Assembly (NCBI GenBank): GCA_001949185.1
Contig: BDGG01000002.1
Coordinates: 7,468,772-7,532,771 of the forward strand
Direction: 5' to 3'
Source: Ramazzottius varieornatus
Taxonomy: Eukaryota > Tardigrada > Eutardigrada > Parachela > Ramazzottiidae
Length of the DNA: 64,000 bases
Shown: positions 53,947 through 64,000 of the stretch, piece by piece
Position numbering within the stretch: the first letter of the stretch is position 1
Layout of the letters: each line of letters starts with the position of its first letter
Made by a program: the position numbers and the translations under genes
Notes under the pieces: generated by a model
Database searches by the model: none
What the model was told of the DNA's origin: nothing
Seen by the model: only the letters and a program-made list of their open reading frames with translations

Positions 53947-56225
53947 ATGAACAGTGGGAGGAAGAAGCGATCTGGCGCGGACGAGTGCAGCTCTAGAGGT
54001 TAGCAAACAAAATCAACTGGATTTTCCGCAGCAACAGCTGACGGATGTGTGCTGCTGTACAGCTAAGGATATACTATCCGTCCTTTTTGTTTTTGCTCTG
54101 AACTAACCGTTACTCTCGTAGCTTCCAAAGTCCTGCGTTCCAGTCCAGAAGACGAGAGCGAAATCATCTGCCTAGACATCTCTTCCTCTCCGGAGCGTTC
54201 ACCAGCTCCACCAAAGCGTTCTCTCCCTCCTGCTAAACTCGCACCCGAGAAGACCACCTCTGCTCCCGCAACAAAGGCTATTCAGAATAAGAAAGCTCCT
54301 CCTCGTGGTCGAGGTAAACCTGCACCAGTGATCCCAAAAGGGCCACCAGTTCAAACAAGCCTGAAAGACTTTTTCAAGTCCAGCAACCCCGTTGCAAAGT
54401 CCAACTCTACTGCAGCTGCCTTCGCTGAAGAAGACCGTATCGCCAAGCTACCTCCTCCACTCCGGAAGCGGAACACTCACGGGAAGCCTACGAGTACCAG
54501 CAAGTCCACGACGCAGGTTGTGGAAAATCGACTGACGAAACTAACTGTCAAGACTGAAGTCGTGCAGACTTCTTCAGCTTTCGAAATCAAGACTGAAGTA
54601 AGAGAAGAATCGGACGTGGTGACCAGCGTAGAAGAAGCTCTAGACCTCATTGCTGCAAGCAGCCAACCACTAGAGGATGTTTCGAGAAATGACGAAGACG
54701 ATATCAAGCCTTCGGTCTTCAAGGCAGAGTTTCCAGGCGAGGATGACGACAGTTCAGGTGACGAATTTCTCTCAAACATTCCCGACGACATGCTCTCACT
54801 CGACGGACCAAGTACCTCCACATTCTCTCTCCCACCAGCCGTTCTCCAGCACAAGACTGACGTTAGGAATCCCCCACGAACGATGGGACAATTCCGCAAC
54901 AAAAGTGGTCGTCAGTGTCCTTTCTACAAGATTATGCCTTCCACTCCCTTCACCGTCGACGCCTTCAACTTCGGCTATGTTCCTAACTGCACTGCCTATT
55001 TCCTCAGTCACTTCCATTCTGATCATTACGGTGGGATGACCAAAGAGTTCGCTAAGCCGATTTACTGTAGTCGTATAACGGCTAATCTAATCAGAGAGAA
55101 GATTGGGGTGGATTCGTACTGGATCAACGAGATCACGATGAACCAGCCGACCATCATCGATGGAACTGAGCTGACGTTGCTGGATGCTAATCACTGTCCG
55201 GGCTCGGTGTTGTTTCTTTTCAGGTTCAAAGATGGACGGGCGTATCTTCATACGGGTGACTTCCGGGCAGATCCGTCCGTCTTGGGGAACGATCCGATTC
55301 TCCTTGGTCTGAGAGAGATTTCCAAGCTGTATTTGGACACAACCTACCTCGATCCTTACTACGAGTTCGAGTCACAGGAAGCCACGGTGGACATTGCTGC
55401 CGAGTTCGCGCAGCAGATGGTCAGAAAGAATCCGAAAACATTGATCTGTTGCGGAACGTACTCAGGTAAGCATTCACCAGTATGTCGGTTATTCCCGCAT
55501 ACTAGGTCATCCTGTAATACCGTATCCACAGTGACGCCCTGTGCCAAAGCGAGAAATTGGTGTGAGGCACGGCCCTGAGACACCCAGCCTTATGCGCACA
55601 GGGCCGTGCTCAGTAATATGATTCTCGAAAAATGAACTGGGCCGGGGCAACTCTGGTTTTAGTTTGCAGTCTACCTTCAAATGTTTGTGTTGTAGTTGGA
55701 AAGGAAAAGATCTTCATGAGAATAGCCAAAGTCCTGAACTCGAAAGTGGCGATCACGGCGTACAAGGCTCGCTTGCTGAAATGCTTCGAATGGAAAGAGT
55801 TTGACGACTTGTTGACCAGTGACTGGAACGCTGCTCAAGTCCACGTCTTGCCCATGCAAGCGTTGAACTTTCCGAGCCTCCATGAGCATTTGGAGAAGTT
55901 CAAGAACTTCGACTCGATTTTAGCAGTAACGCCGAGCGGGTGGCAGTTCGACAGGAAGAACCTGTCGCTAAAAAACATCAAGCCTAAAGTCCAAGGTGCC
56001 GTGACCATGATAGGTATTCCGTATTCGGAACACTCGTCGTTCAGAGAGCTCGAATGGTTTGTCCGCTTCATCAGGCCGAAAGAAGTGATACCGACAGTCA
56101 ATGTGGGGAACCCGAAACGCAGGAAGGAAATGGAAAAGATTATCAAGTCGTGGCTTGATCCGAACTACAAAGCGCCTGTTGTAAAGAAGCAGAACTTGAT
56201 TACGGGATTTCTGAACCAGTCCTAA
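53947..56225 (+). CDS. DCLRE1A: DNA interstrand cross-link repair nuclease SNM1A
   Basis: Exons 53947-53998, 54122-55465, 55696-56225 in phase, about 641 residues (human 1040; the N-terminal region is shorter). The N-terminal half is disordered and basic/Ser-rich, with a PCNA-binding PIP box, QTSLKDFF (Q-x2-L-x2-FF, about residue 95). The metallo-beta-lactamase core begins RQCPFYKIMPSTPFTVDAF, has HFHSDHYGG (HxHxDH, about residue 314), LLDANHCPGSVLFLF and HTGDFRADPS. The beta-CASP part follows with CGTYS|VGKEKIFMRIAKVL, GIPYSEHSS and VIPTVNVGNP. It is a 5'-3' exonuclease that digests past cross-links. No UBZ4 zinc finger is visible. An upstream in-frame extension with a hydrophobic segment (53798) is probably not translated. 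Confidence 0.9.
55564..55615. repeat. Stem-loop in DCLRE1A intron 2
   Basis: GCACGGCCCTG and CAGGGCCGTGC are perfect 11-bp inverted arms around a 21-nt loop (AGACACCCAGCCTTATGCGCA). The intron is otherwise plain. It could be a chance or functional RNA hairpin. Confidence 0.6.
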
Positions 56226-56843
56226 TAACTTGGCTCTTGCCGTCGGGCTTCTCGGCTTGGATGCAGTGTAGCGGAGACGGTAGTGTTTCCTTATCAGTCT
56301 TGTTTGACTTCTCCTATCCTCTTTAACCGAAATGTGTTTTGTTGTACGGACCAGAACTGCACTGAACAACTATCCGTGCGAAGCTGACTTCCGGGGTCCG
56401 CGCCCCAGTGGACATTAGCTAACCAGCCGGTGGGTACTTTATCAACAACAGAGATATCTACGGTCCGCCACCTCTTTGTTTTACCGTCTGTTACTTTCTA
56501 CGCTTCACCTGACATTATTGGCATTAATTATGGTCATGCCCATATTGGTCATTAGGTCAACAGCTACAGTAAAACAACCGACAATTAGAACCTCCAAACA
56601 TCATTCAGACGGCACACAGAGGAAGTACGTATTGATCGCTTTCCTGATTTTGCGTCTTGACCATATTTTCTGTCATCGCTGGTTTCGCGCGCCGTTTGAT
56701 GCACGTTGGCAGCCCGAAATTATCGGTTCGATCCAACCTCTTCTTGGGCAGGTCGATACGTCAGATCTGAGTGAAGACATCGCAGCGAAAGCCAGAGGCG
56801 ATCGCTTCGGATGGTTGCATCAAGTTAGTAAACCACTTCCGGC
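56226..56843. other. Intergenic / upstream region of the astacin gene
   Basis: An open frame (56476-56889) with a hydrophobic start LLLSTLHLTLLALIMVMPIL and IGSIQPLLGQVDTSDLSEDI could be a 5' exon of another transcript, but it has no partner exon. ACTTCCGG octamers lie at 56387 and 56835, the latter two bases before the astacin ATG. Confidence 0.4.
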
Positions 56844-57899
56844 ATGTGCCGGTACGCGAATGTTCTCTTCCCATTATGGCTTTCTGTAATCCACCTATCC
56901 CTTTGTGTGTACGGGACCAAATTTGAAGACTTCAAAGATGATCACGGTTTGCGACGCAAGCTTGTACTGCGCGACGGTACAACAAAACCTGCCTGGAAGA
57001 AGTTCGGTCAGGGCGCTGTACCCACAAAATGGGCAAACGCCACAATCTATTACCGGTACTCGGAAAGCTTTTCAGGTTGGTCGCCAAATCCAAAAGATTC
57101 ATCTGATATCGAGGTACCCACCTTGATCTGCGTTCTCCGTTTTCTTTCAGCGGAACAGAGAACCACTATAAACCACGTACTCGGTATCGTTCAAAACGCG
57201 TCGTGTGTGCAGTTCGTGGAGAGAACGTTAGAAAAGAACTACACACTGTTCAGTCCCGGACCAACGTAAGTACTTTTTCCCAAAAGCAGTTTCCTTACTA
57301 CAGCACTAACTAGCCGATCGCAGTGATTCCTTCCAGTTGTGCCTCCCATGTCGGGATGCAAGGTGGTCGCCAGACAGTCTTCCTCGCTAAAGGATGCTTT
57401 ACTACTGCTCGGATCGCGCGACAGGTTCTACATCTACTAGGCTTCCACGCCGAACTCAACAGACCAGATCGCGATGCCTATATCGACGTAAACTGGTCAA
57501 ACATAAAACCGGGTACGTGACATCAAAAGCTCAAGTCTGCCAGTCAAAGATCAATAAAACACTTGATAACATTTCACAAAATAGAACTACCTCGTCCACA
57601 CCAAGCTCGACAAGTTTACCTGCGCATATTTTGTACTCTGTTGATTTATCCATTTTGCAGGAATGATGCGAGCGTTTTACCGGTATCCAGAGGAGTCGCA
57701 CCTAACGCTGAATTTACCATTCGATTTCCATTCGGTGTCCTTCTTCGACAACACGAGGGATTACGGCCTTGATTCGTCCAAGTGGATCGTTCGCTCCAAC
57801 AACTCTTCGGTGATGACGCTTGGAAACGAGAACGGCTTCAGCGTACTGGACCTACGGAAGATCAATAAAGTTTATTGTGATAGACTTAGAAGCACCTGA
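56844..57899 (+). CDS. Astacin-like protein, predicted catalytically inactive
   Basis: Four exons, 56844-57075, 57151-57265, 57337-57512, 57661-57899, in phase, about 253 residues. A signal peptide (FPLWLSVIHLSLCVYG) leads to a short propeptide and an astacin fold: WANATIYYRYSESF, EQRTTINHVL, CASHVGMQGGRQTVFLAKGC, then the place of the zinc motif HExxHxxGFxHExxRxDRD, here ARQVLHLLGFHAELNRPDRD. The first His is Arg, the catalytic Glu is Gln, and the third His position holds Ala. The Met-turn SVMHY is SVSFF. The disulfide cysteines and WSNIKPG are kept. So this is a secreted pseudoprotease rather than a pseudogene, because splicing and frame are intact. Substrate or partner unknown. Confidence 0.78.
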
Positions 57900-57962
57900 A
57901 AACAGAGAGAATCACTTCGCGTTGATACTCCTAAGTACCTTTCCTGGTTCGGTCCCCTGGAG

Positions 57963-59692
57963 CTATTTCTCTTCAGGATTTTCAGTATTTCTTGGCAGAT
58001 CGAAATGGCTCGTGACATACTCGACCACTTGTTCCTTCGTAGTGTAATCGCTAAACCCTATTCTTTCTGCTTTGGTCATGTGCTTGTCCAACATCCATAT
58101 CAGATGGTGATGGAAGATTCTGAATGGACAGGTAGTGTCTTTCTCGTTGATATCCAGCTGCAATAATTACAGCCATCAGTACATTCATCTCCCCATACTG
58201 ACAGAACGCCAGCAAATGGATTCACCCATATCATTTTGCCAAGTGGCGCAGGCTAACGAGCATTAACAATGAGAACGTACGCCACTTGGTACAATATCTG
58301 GGTATTGATACGATTCCTTCGTCGACGTTCCATGTCGTGTGCAGTATGAGAACCGGTAATAAACCGACTTACCCAGTCAGCCACGCATTCTAAAGGCGTT
58401 ATCTCGTGACCGGCGAACAGAGCGGGGTTCATCAAGAGAGCGTTCGCGGCCATCACACCATCCACTCCGGTAGCAGCTACCATTCGGTCCACATCTCCGG
58501 GTACCTTAATGTCACCATTGCCGAAGACGGGAATCCGGACGGACTGCTTGATGGTTTTGATGGCGTCCCAGTTGGCAGGTTCGCTTTTCTGCCTTATGGT
58601 CCGGCCATGGACCGTTATGAACGAAACTCCGCCGGACTCCAGCTGACGACATAAATCCACCGTTTTACTGCGAGAAAATTTATTAATGCCGACGACCCGG
58701 AAATACTTCGTGCGGTACTTACGTGATGTCGTCTTCGACTCGTATTTTGATGGATTTTGTAAAAGACTCGTCTGGAATTCTGTTCCGCATTTGCAGTATC
58801 ATGTCGTGTCTGCAGAGACAAAGCCGTGTTACAGTATTTCGAAAGTTTCGAATAGGATACTTGACTATATAGAATTTTCATGTTTTTGCTCCTTCGAATA
58901 CTTACATGATTTCCGGATGTGAAAGCAAATAGCCGCCGATCTTCTCTGCAATGGCCCATCTGCAAGGAAAAGCTATCACTTCGGTTTTATTGATGTTAAG
59001 GACTTGTAATGATGGTGAACAATCGAAAACTCGAGGGTCATACTTCTGAGGACAACCGCAGTTGATATCGATTCCATCAGAGACGCTACAATAAGTAAAA
59101 CGTAGTAATGTTAATGACGGTGGCGACAACGTTAGAACTCGGAAGTACGCCGCAGCGTAAATTCCGTACTCGGCGACGTATTCAGCTGCTTGGACGAAGT
59201 CCGACGGAGAGCTAGCGCCGAACTGGACAATCAATGGCCGATCATCTGGAAAGAAAACCTAGTCAGTAAGTCCCATGCGGAACTTTCAGACATCAACGAC
59301 CAATGGCATGCCCATCAAATCATGCGGAAGCAATGAAGCTTGCTTTGGTTTGGAAGATGAGACTGCTTACTGGGGTCTGTGCTGAAGTCCACTTCTCTAG
59401 CTTTGGCAGATTTGATGAAGGAACTGGCGGTGATCATCGGTGTGAACGCGATATCCGCTCCCCATTTGCGCACAAGATGCCGGAACTGGAGCCTGTGAAG
59501 CATGAAGTGGCAAGTGAACAAAGGCAGAGCAGGAACTTCCGGAGCTCGTTAGAGTAACAGCTGTGGTAAATCGCAAAATGCTCAACTTGACAAGATTAAT
59601 TACTTTGAGTATCTGACCATCGGCGCACAGATCTTGAGTGGCTCATCCTCCCGAAGAAGATTCAGTATACTGGTAGTCCTCCGGTCTCTCAT
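57963..59692 (-). CDS. DUS4L: tRNA-dihydrouridine synthase 4-like
   Basis: Eight exons in phase: 59692-59604, 59492-59371, 59245-59170, 59085-59044, 58959-58906, 58809-58723, 58667-58373, 58157-57963, about 319 residues (human 317). The FMN TIM barrel starts LKICAPMVRYSKLQFRHLVR, with FTPMITASSFIKSAKARE, PLIVQFGASSPSDFVQAAEY, the active-site Cys in GIDINCGCPQK, SFTKSIKIRVEDDIT, FITVHGRTIRQKSEP, IPVFGNGDIKVPGD and GVDGVMAANALLMNPALFAG. The C-terminal helical domain has FRIFHHHLIWMLDKHM. The enzyme reduces U20a/U20b in tRNA with NADPH. Intron 7 contains hairpin copy 12; intron 1 has ACTTCCGG at 59534. Confidence 0.92.
58234..58300. repeat. Hairpin repeat copy 12 (DUS4L intron 7)
   Basis: TTGCCAAGTGGCGCAGGC at 58236 faces GTACGCCACTTGGTACAA near 58277-58294, with a loop containing GAGCATTAACAATGAGA. 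Perfect inner arms. Confidence 0.8.
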
Positions 59693-60324
59693 TGTTCAGC
59701 TCCAACTGCTCTCAAGCTTGAGTCAAGCAGAAAGAAGGCTTATAACGGAGATACGAAACTCAAATGTTCCCACTTCGCTTCCGCTCTTCCGGTGAACTGA
59801 CTGGTCTGGATCAGCTGATCTATTCGCTAGCAGTGTGTAACAGCCCACTGTCCACCAGGTAGCATCGTGCCGCGCCTAGCGATACGTGATCATGGCAAGA
59901 CAGAGCGTGTTTCTGGCTGATTTTCTCGTTTGTTTACTTTTTCCAGTCTCATCACCGGAAGTGGAGCGTCGAGTCGTTACTCGTTACTCGTTACTCGTTA
60001 CTCGTTACCTTGCGGGTCCTCCAAAACTCACTGCCGACTCTGTCCGGAAGGGCGTGATTGCTAGCACTTGACGCCTTGAGTAGCTCGAAGCCAGGTATGA
60101 TATTCGGCAGTCCACAAAGGCCTGGGGGTAATCGATCTCTGCGAATATCAGCTGTGGCTGCTAATCCTGCTATCGGCTGGAATTTGAAGTGCGATAACAG
60201 CGAATGCAGGGCATTTCTGACTCTTGGCAGTTGCTTCTGGACTCGCCTTAATTTAACTATTTGCTGTTTCAGGGAAACGGACTTCAGAGATTTGCGAATC
60301 ATAGTTCCTCGCTAAGCTTTCGAA
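59693..60324. promoter_or_regulatory. Divergent promoter interval DUS4L / GLOD4, with heptamer microsatellite
   Basis: A stretch of 632 bases between opposite starts. CCGGAAGT occurs at 59955. At about 59972-60008 the heptamer GTTACTC is repeated about five times in tandem. No coding exon supported. Confidence 0.5.
59972..60008. repeat. Tandem heptamer (GTTACTC)n, about five copies
   Basis: CGTTACTCGTTACTCGTTAC and continuation; five near-perfect units in the DUS4L/GLOD4 promoter interval. Confidence 0.85.
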
Positions 60325-61953
60325 ATGGCCGCCCGACGCCCTCTGCACTACGTCTTCAAACTGGCCGAACGCGAGAAGACCATCAAATTCTACACGGACA
60401 TACTCGGGATGAAGGTGCAGGAGTCTTTGTACGGCAATAAGATCTTTCATCGTATGCTACAGAACTGATGAGGAACTATTGATCTCTAGGTATTGAGACA
60501 CGAAGAATTCTCAGAAGGATGCGAAGCAACATGTAACGGGTAAGTTCAGACCCCAATAACCCTTCATCACCGAGCAAGAACCTATCACGGAACGTGTTTT
60601 CGGTGCAGGCCGTACAACAATGCATGGAGCAAGACAATGATAGGGTATGGCTCTGAGGATGACCATTTCGTCGTGGAACTTACCTACAATTACGGCATCA
60701 AGGAGTACGAACGCAGCAACGACTTCCTAGTTCGTCAGCTAGTCCTCTGACCGATCCTTTTGGGTCATTTGTCTAACTGGCTTCCCTTCCTCTGTTGCAG
60801 AAGTTGACCATCCATCTGGAGGGAGTCAAGGAAAAGCTGGACAAGGAAAAATATTCGTACAAAGTGCGCGAGGATGGAGCACTGGTCTTCCGTCTGCCGT
60901 ACAGTCCGAACTACGAGTTCCACGTCGTCAGCGAGAGAGTTGAAGGCGGTTAGTTTCTTGGATATCTCATTCACATTAACAGAATAAAGTAAACTTCGGA
61001 CCTACTGTGGCTAATGAGGAATATTCATGTAGATCCAATTCGGCAGGTGACTTTGGCTTCTTCGAACATCGAAGAAACAACCAGTAAGTTATTCACCACA
61101 TGACTTCGCGCTCTTTCTGCATTCTTCCGGGATATTTTGTGGTCGCGTCTTCATTGACTGGACTAAGAACCGCATTTTCCAGAATTTTGGCAGCGGTTCC
61201 TCCAAATGACTATCGTTGGTCAGAAAGAAGACGAAGTTGTATTCAACTATCCGAGTTTGCCGGTAATCACCCAGCTTTGTTCCCTGTTGCTTGCGTATCT
61301 CAGATCGTATATAACCACTTCGTCTATTGAATGCAGACGTTCACGTTACGGTTCAAGAATAACAAGAAACCAGTGGAGCACAAAAGCGCCGAAGGTCGGA
61401 TCGCGTTTTCTTGTCCAGCAGGCGAGGTACTGTAGTCAGAAGCGATCTTGTAATTTACTGCGATGTGCTCTATCGTGCCATGTCACCCTGACAAGCTTTC
61501 ATAATTTCAGCAAGAAGCCTTGCAAGAAGCCTCCGACTATGCGGGTTACCGGATCAAGAACCGCTTGACGACACTTCCTACACCAGGAAAAGCCGACGTT
61601 AGAGTGGTGATTTTGCTTGACCCGGTAAGTCCTGGTGATTTAATGACTCCTGTATCTTGATCGGTATAACACAAGTACCTCATTTCCTCGTAAGGATGAG
61701 CACGAAATATGTTTCGTCAACGACGATGCTTACCGGCAGCTTTCACAATACGATCCGAAAGGAGTCGAGTTGTTACAACAAGTAAGTTTTTCGTCCGTTG
61801 GTCTAACAAGAAACAGAAGTCTGGCCGGCAGTTTTCGGTGGCCGTTTCCGGCCTCAAAGCTTGCGTGTATGATGGTTGCGTTCGTATGTTTTACAGGCGA
61901 TTGAAAAGGAGAATACTTACAATGCCAAAAAGGGTGAGCAAAGCAAGCAGTGA
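60325..61953 (+). CDS. GLOD4: Glyoxalase domain-containing protein 4
   Basis: Ten exons in phase: 60325-60414, 60490-60539, 60609-60729, 60801-60948, 61033-61083, 61183-61262, 61337-61426, 61511-61624, 61695-61781, 61897-61953, about 295 residues (human 298). Start [20 protein letters not shown] matches GLOD4. Two VOC modules: [49 protein letters not shown]; then [74 protein letters not shown]4 is a mitochondrial/cytosolic glyoxalase-fold protein of uncertain substrate. The donor of exon 3 is GTTCGT, a form also used by the pogo transposase here. Confidence 0.92.
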
Positions 61954-62183
61954 CGCACCTGAACACCCGTCATCCAGCGTTTCGCGTTTTCGAAATACAG
62001 TCCGAAATTTAAGCAGAGAAATTCTGTATGCTTCAAAATGATTTTTGTCCGAACAAGGAATCGTTAGTCGTTAGATCATTTATTTTGAAAATTTTTCGAA
62101 CGCACTACCCTGCTCGGCTATATCGAACATTCTGGAGCTTCCGTATATACTGTACTTCTCAGTACATCGTACAATACAAAAAT

Positions 62184-63209
62184 CTAAAGCTCATCCTTCT
62201 GCGCTGGTTTTGCCTTTTGCGGCTCATTTTCCGATGAGAAACCGAAGAATTGGTTTTGATCTTTCTTGTCTCTTTTCTTGAGGCTTTCCGACGTACCTTT
62301 TACGCCTTGTGCTGCTCTCGTGAAAGACTTTGCTTGTTCCGCCTCCGAGTTTCCTGCTGTTAAAGGCTCGCCATTGCGTTCGCCACCTACGCCGTTGCGG
62401 GCCTTTTTTGTTTTGTCTCCGAGCGGATCAATGGCTATTCTTCCATCGGTGGCCGGCTTCAGGATCTGATCAGCGACCAACTTGAAACGAATGAGAAAGA
62501 CATGATATTCGGCGCAGTGACCATCGTATTCTCGGCTCTATGGACAGAGCATACAAGGCTCGTACCTTGTCAGAAACTTTTCCTGCAGGAGAATCTTTTA
62601 TGCCCTTACAAGAACCTGCGATCTCGAAGCAGATGTCGCCCTCCAGTTCCTCCACCGAGACTTTGGGATTCTCCATGAAGTGCCCAACCAAGCTCTCCGT
62701 TATAGCTTTCCGATGATCGCCTACAACGAAGTAGACACATTGGAGATTTGTACTGAACATTTCCACTTGGTTAAGAGGAGGCAGGAGAGGTGTAACCTCT
62801 TCGAAGACTCACCCAGAAGTCCGTTGCAAGCCTTGACCATCTTTGGTGGACTGTAAACGTATCGAACCAGGTTCTCCAGCTTGCATATCTTGTTCAGCAA
62901 TGCCGGTACGCGTTCCGCGATAGAAGCCTTGGTAGGTTTGTTGAGCTTCCCATGCAGTTCTATGAACAAGGCGGATCATTTGAACGTACAACTAAACCGA
63001 ATTTGTACTGTGACGGTCAAGCTCACCTGAAATAACACCGTGGCATCCTTCACATGCTAGACCTGAAATTAAAGTAAGATCCTTCCATAAGCCCATCCTC
63101 AAAGCGCACATGTGAATTCGGGAAACTTACCACTCGGCTTCACAGCGACGACAAGTGGTAGACAGCATGAAGACAGAATAGTACAAAGAAAGAGGATAAC
63201 CCACTGCAT
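62184..63209 (-). CDS. KDEL-tagged ER lumen protein with saposin/canopy-like cysteines
   Basis: Five exons in phase: 63209-63131, 63062-63027, 62959-62813, 62720-62566, 62480-62184, about 237 residues. A signal peptide (WVILFLCTILSSCCLPLVVA) precedes LACEGCHGVISELHGKL, VPALLNKICKLENLVRYVY, MVKACNGLLGDHRKAITESL and EGDICFEIAGSCKGI: six cysteines with the helical spacing of saposin-B/canopy proteins. The C-terminal third is hydrophilic and lysine-rich (AAQGVKGTSESLKKRDKKD) and ends in KDEL. Canopy proteins are KDEL/HDEL/REEL-type ER chaperone cofactors, so a canopy relative is likely but not proven. Exon 2 is only 36 nt and carries the CxxC-like ACEGC. Confidence 0.7.
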
Positions 63210-64000
63210 GGCTCAAGAACCTTCTCTTGGCCAAATAACTTCGAACGAGGGGATACTTCTTCAGGAGCCAGTTGATATCACACAGCTACTTTGACGTTCG
63301 TAGACAGGTATGGAGAATACGCACATTATTTTATTCCCCGTGGGACCGGAAGTACCTCGCATAACGATATTCGGCATTACAACTCACAATCACAGCATAC
63401 CATGAGCGTGGCAATCGTAACGGAGCAAGTTTCTGGGTTATCATCACGGGACAAGGTCCGCTCCGAGAAGATAGACTGTGCAAGCTACCGAACGAACGCA
63501 GATGAATGGGAAACCAGAACAAACAAAAGATAGACACTACTAAAGTACGCACAAATTCACGAAAATTCCTAAACCATTCAACAATTCATATACCCACGTA
63601 CGAGATCCTTCTGCAAACGTTGAATGCCTTTACAAAAGCCCAGATCCCTTCGACAACTGATACGCGAGAATGTCGGGTAGGAAAAAGCGTAGTCGTCCAC
63701 GGAGAGAGACATTGGGAAGTCCACTAACGCGTACCTGCAGCAGGCAGCAGCCAATAAGTGAATACAGTGGCGTGGTTCATCGACTTCCGAGCACGTAGAC
63801 TTTCCAGCATCTTTATTTCATTTGGTCTCCTAGCTTGTCGGCGGTTGTTCCGAGATATGTCTGTGAGATGTCACCGAGATCCACTCCTTTCTCCTCGATG
63901 TACGTCTGAATATATAAACACATATATACTTACAATGTCTATGCGGGATGTCTTATGAGCAATGCTGACAACATACCTTGAGACAGTTCTGGTAGTCTTT
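63210..64000. other. 3' edge of window, no supported gene
   Basis: Upstream flank of the KDEL protein. CCGGAAGT at 63346. Open frames here lack domains or splice logic; a gene beginning beyond the window may have a 5' end here. Confidence 0.4.

Noticed and set aside
1-64000. CRISPR arrays, bacterial operons, Shine-Dalgarno sites, tRNA or rRNA genes
   Set aside because: None seen: the window is intron-rich eukaryotic DNA, and I found no cloverleaf or rRNA-like stretch by eye; short tRNA genes cannot be fully excluded without a covariance search.

Overview
This is eukaryotic, almost certainly metazoan, nuclear DNA. Genes are split by many short GT-AG introns (mostly about 40 to 150 nt), lie close together on both strands, and encode animal housekeeping and secretory proteins. 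Genes recognised with confidence are EXOC1/Sec3, a CIB calcium-binding protein, DMAP1, EMC10, STX18, THUMPD3, ABHD2, a TMED4/9 p24 protein, mitochondrial thioredoxin, gamma-SNAP, DCLRE1A/SNM1A, an astacin, DUS4L and GLOD4. The compact genes, astacin and clip-like cysteine domains suggest a small-genome invertebrate (an ecdysozoan such as a tardigrade would fit), but the species cannot be fixed from sequence alone.

Layout. 1-8 kb: EXOC1 3' end (+), CIB (+), DMAP1 (-), EMC10 (+), an unrecognised secreted or membrane protein (-). 8-16.7 kb: gene-poor and repeat-rich, with a complete pogo-like DNA transposon (9660-11867) and a 156-bp palindrome. 16.7-26.7 kb: dense genes, STX18 (-) head-to-head with THUMPD3 (+), ABHD2 (-) head-to-head with a p24 gene (+), then a seven-helix receptor (+). 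26.9-33 kb: a small unknown gene (-), then a decayed LINE (-) carrying a 783-bp hAT-like insertion with an 8-bp target duplication. 33.2-40.1 kb: a Ulp1-type protease/PHD gene (+), an INTS10-like gene (-), a Harbinger transposon. 40.5-49 kb: mitochondrial thioredoxin, then two tandem paralogous secreted proteins carrying 1 and 9 copies of a six-cysteine domain, then a small unknown gene (-). 50-64 kb: gamma-SNAP, an unresolved minus-strand locus, DCLRE1A, a catalytically dead astacin, DUS4L (-) head-to-head with GLOD4 (+), and a KDEL-tagged ER protein (-).

The most unusual signals are window-wide. A short hairpin family with arms of the form AAGTGGCGCAC...GTGCGCCACTT occurs 12 times, 8 of them inside introns and none in an assigned exon. 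The ETS-like octamer CCGGAAGT/ACTTCCGG occurs about 23 times where roughly two are expected. The other notable items are the six-cysteine-domain gene pair and the dead astacin.

By theme, several genes belong to secretion and membrane traffic (EXOC1, EMC10, STX18, p24, gamma-SNAP, the KDEL protein), two to tRNA modification (THUMPD3, DUS4L), and DMAP1, DCLRE1A and the INTS10-like gene to nuclear functions. They are not an operon; neighbours share at most divergent promoters. Exon borders were derived by hand from splice motifs and reading phase; most chains close in phase from start to stop.
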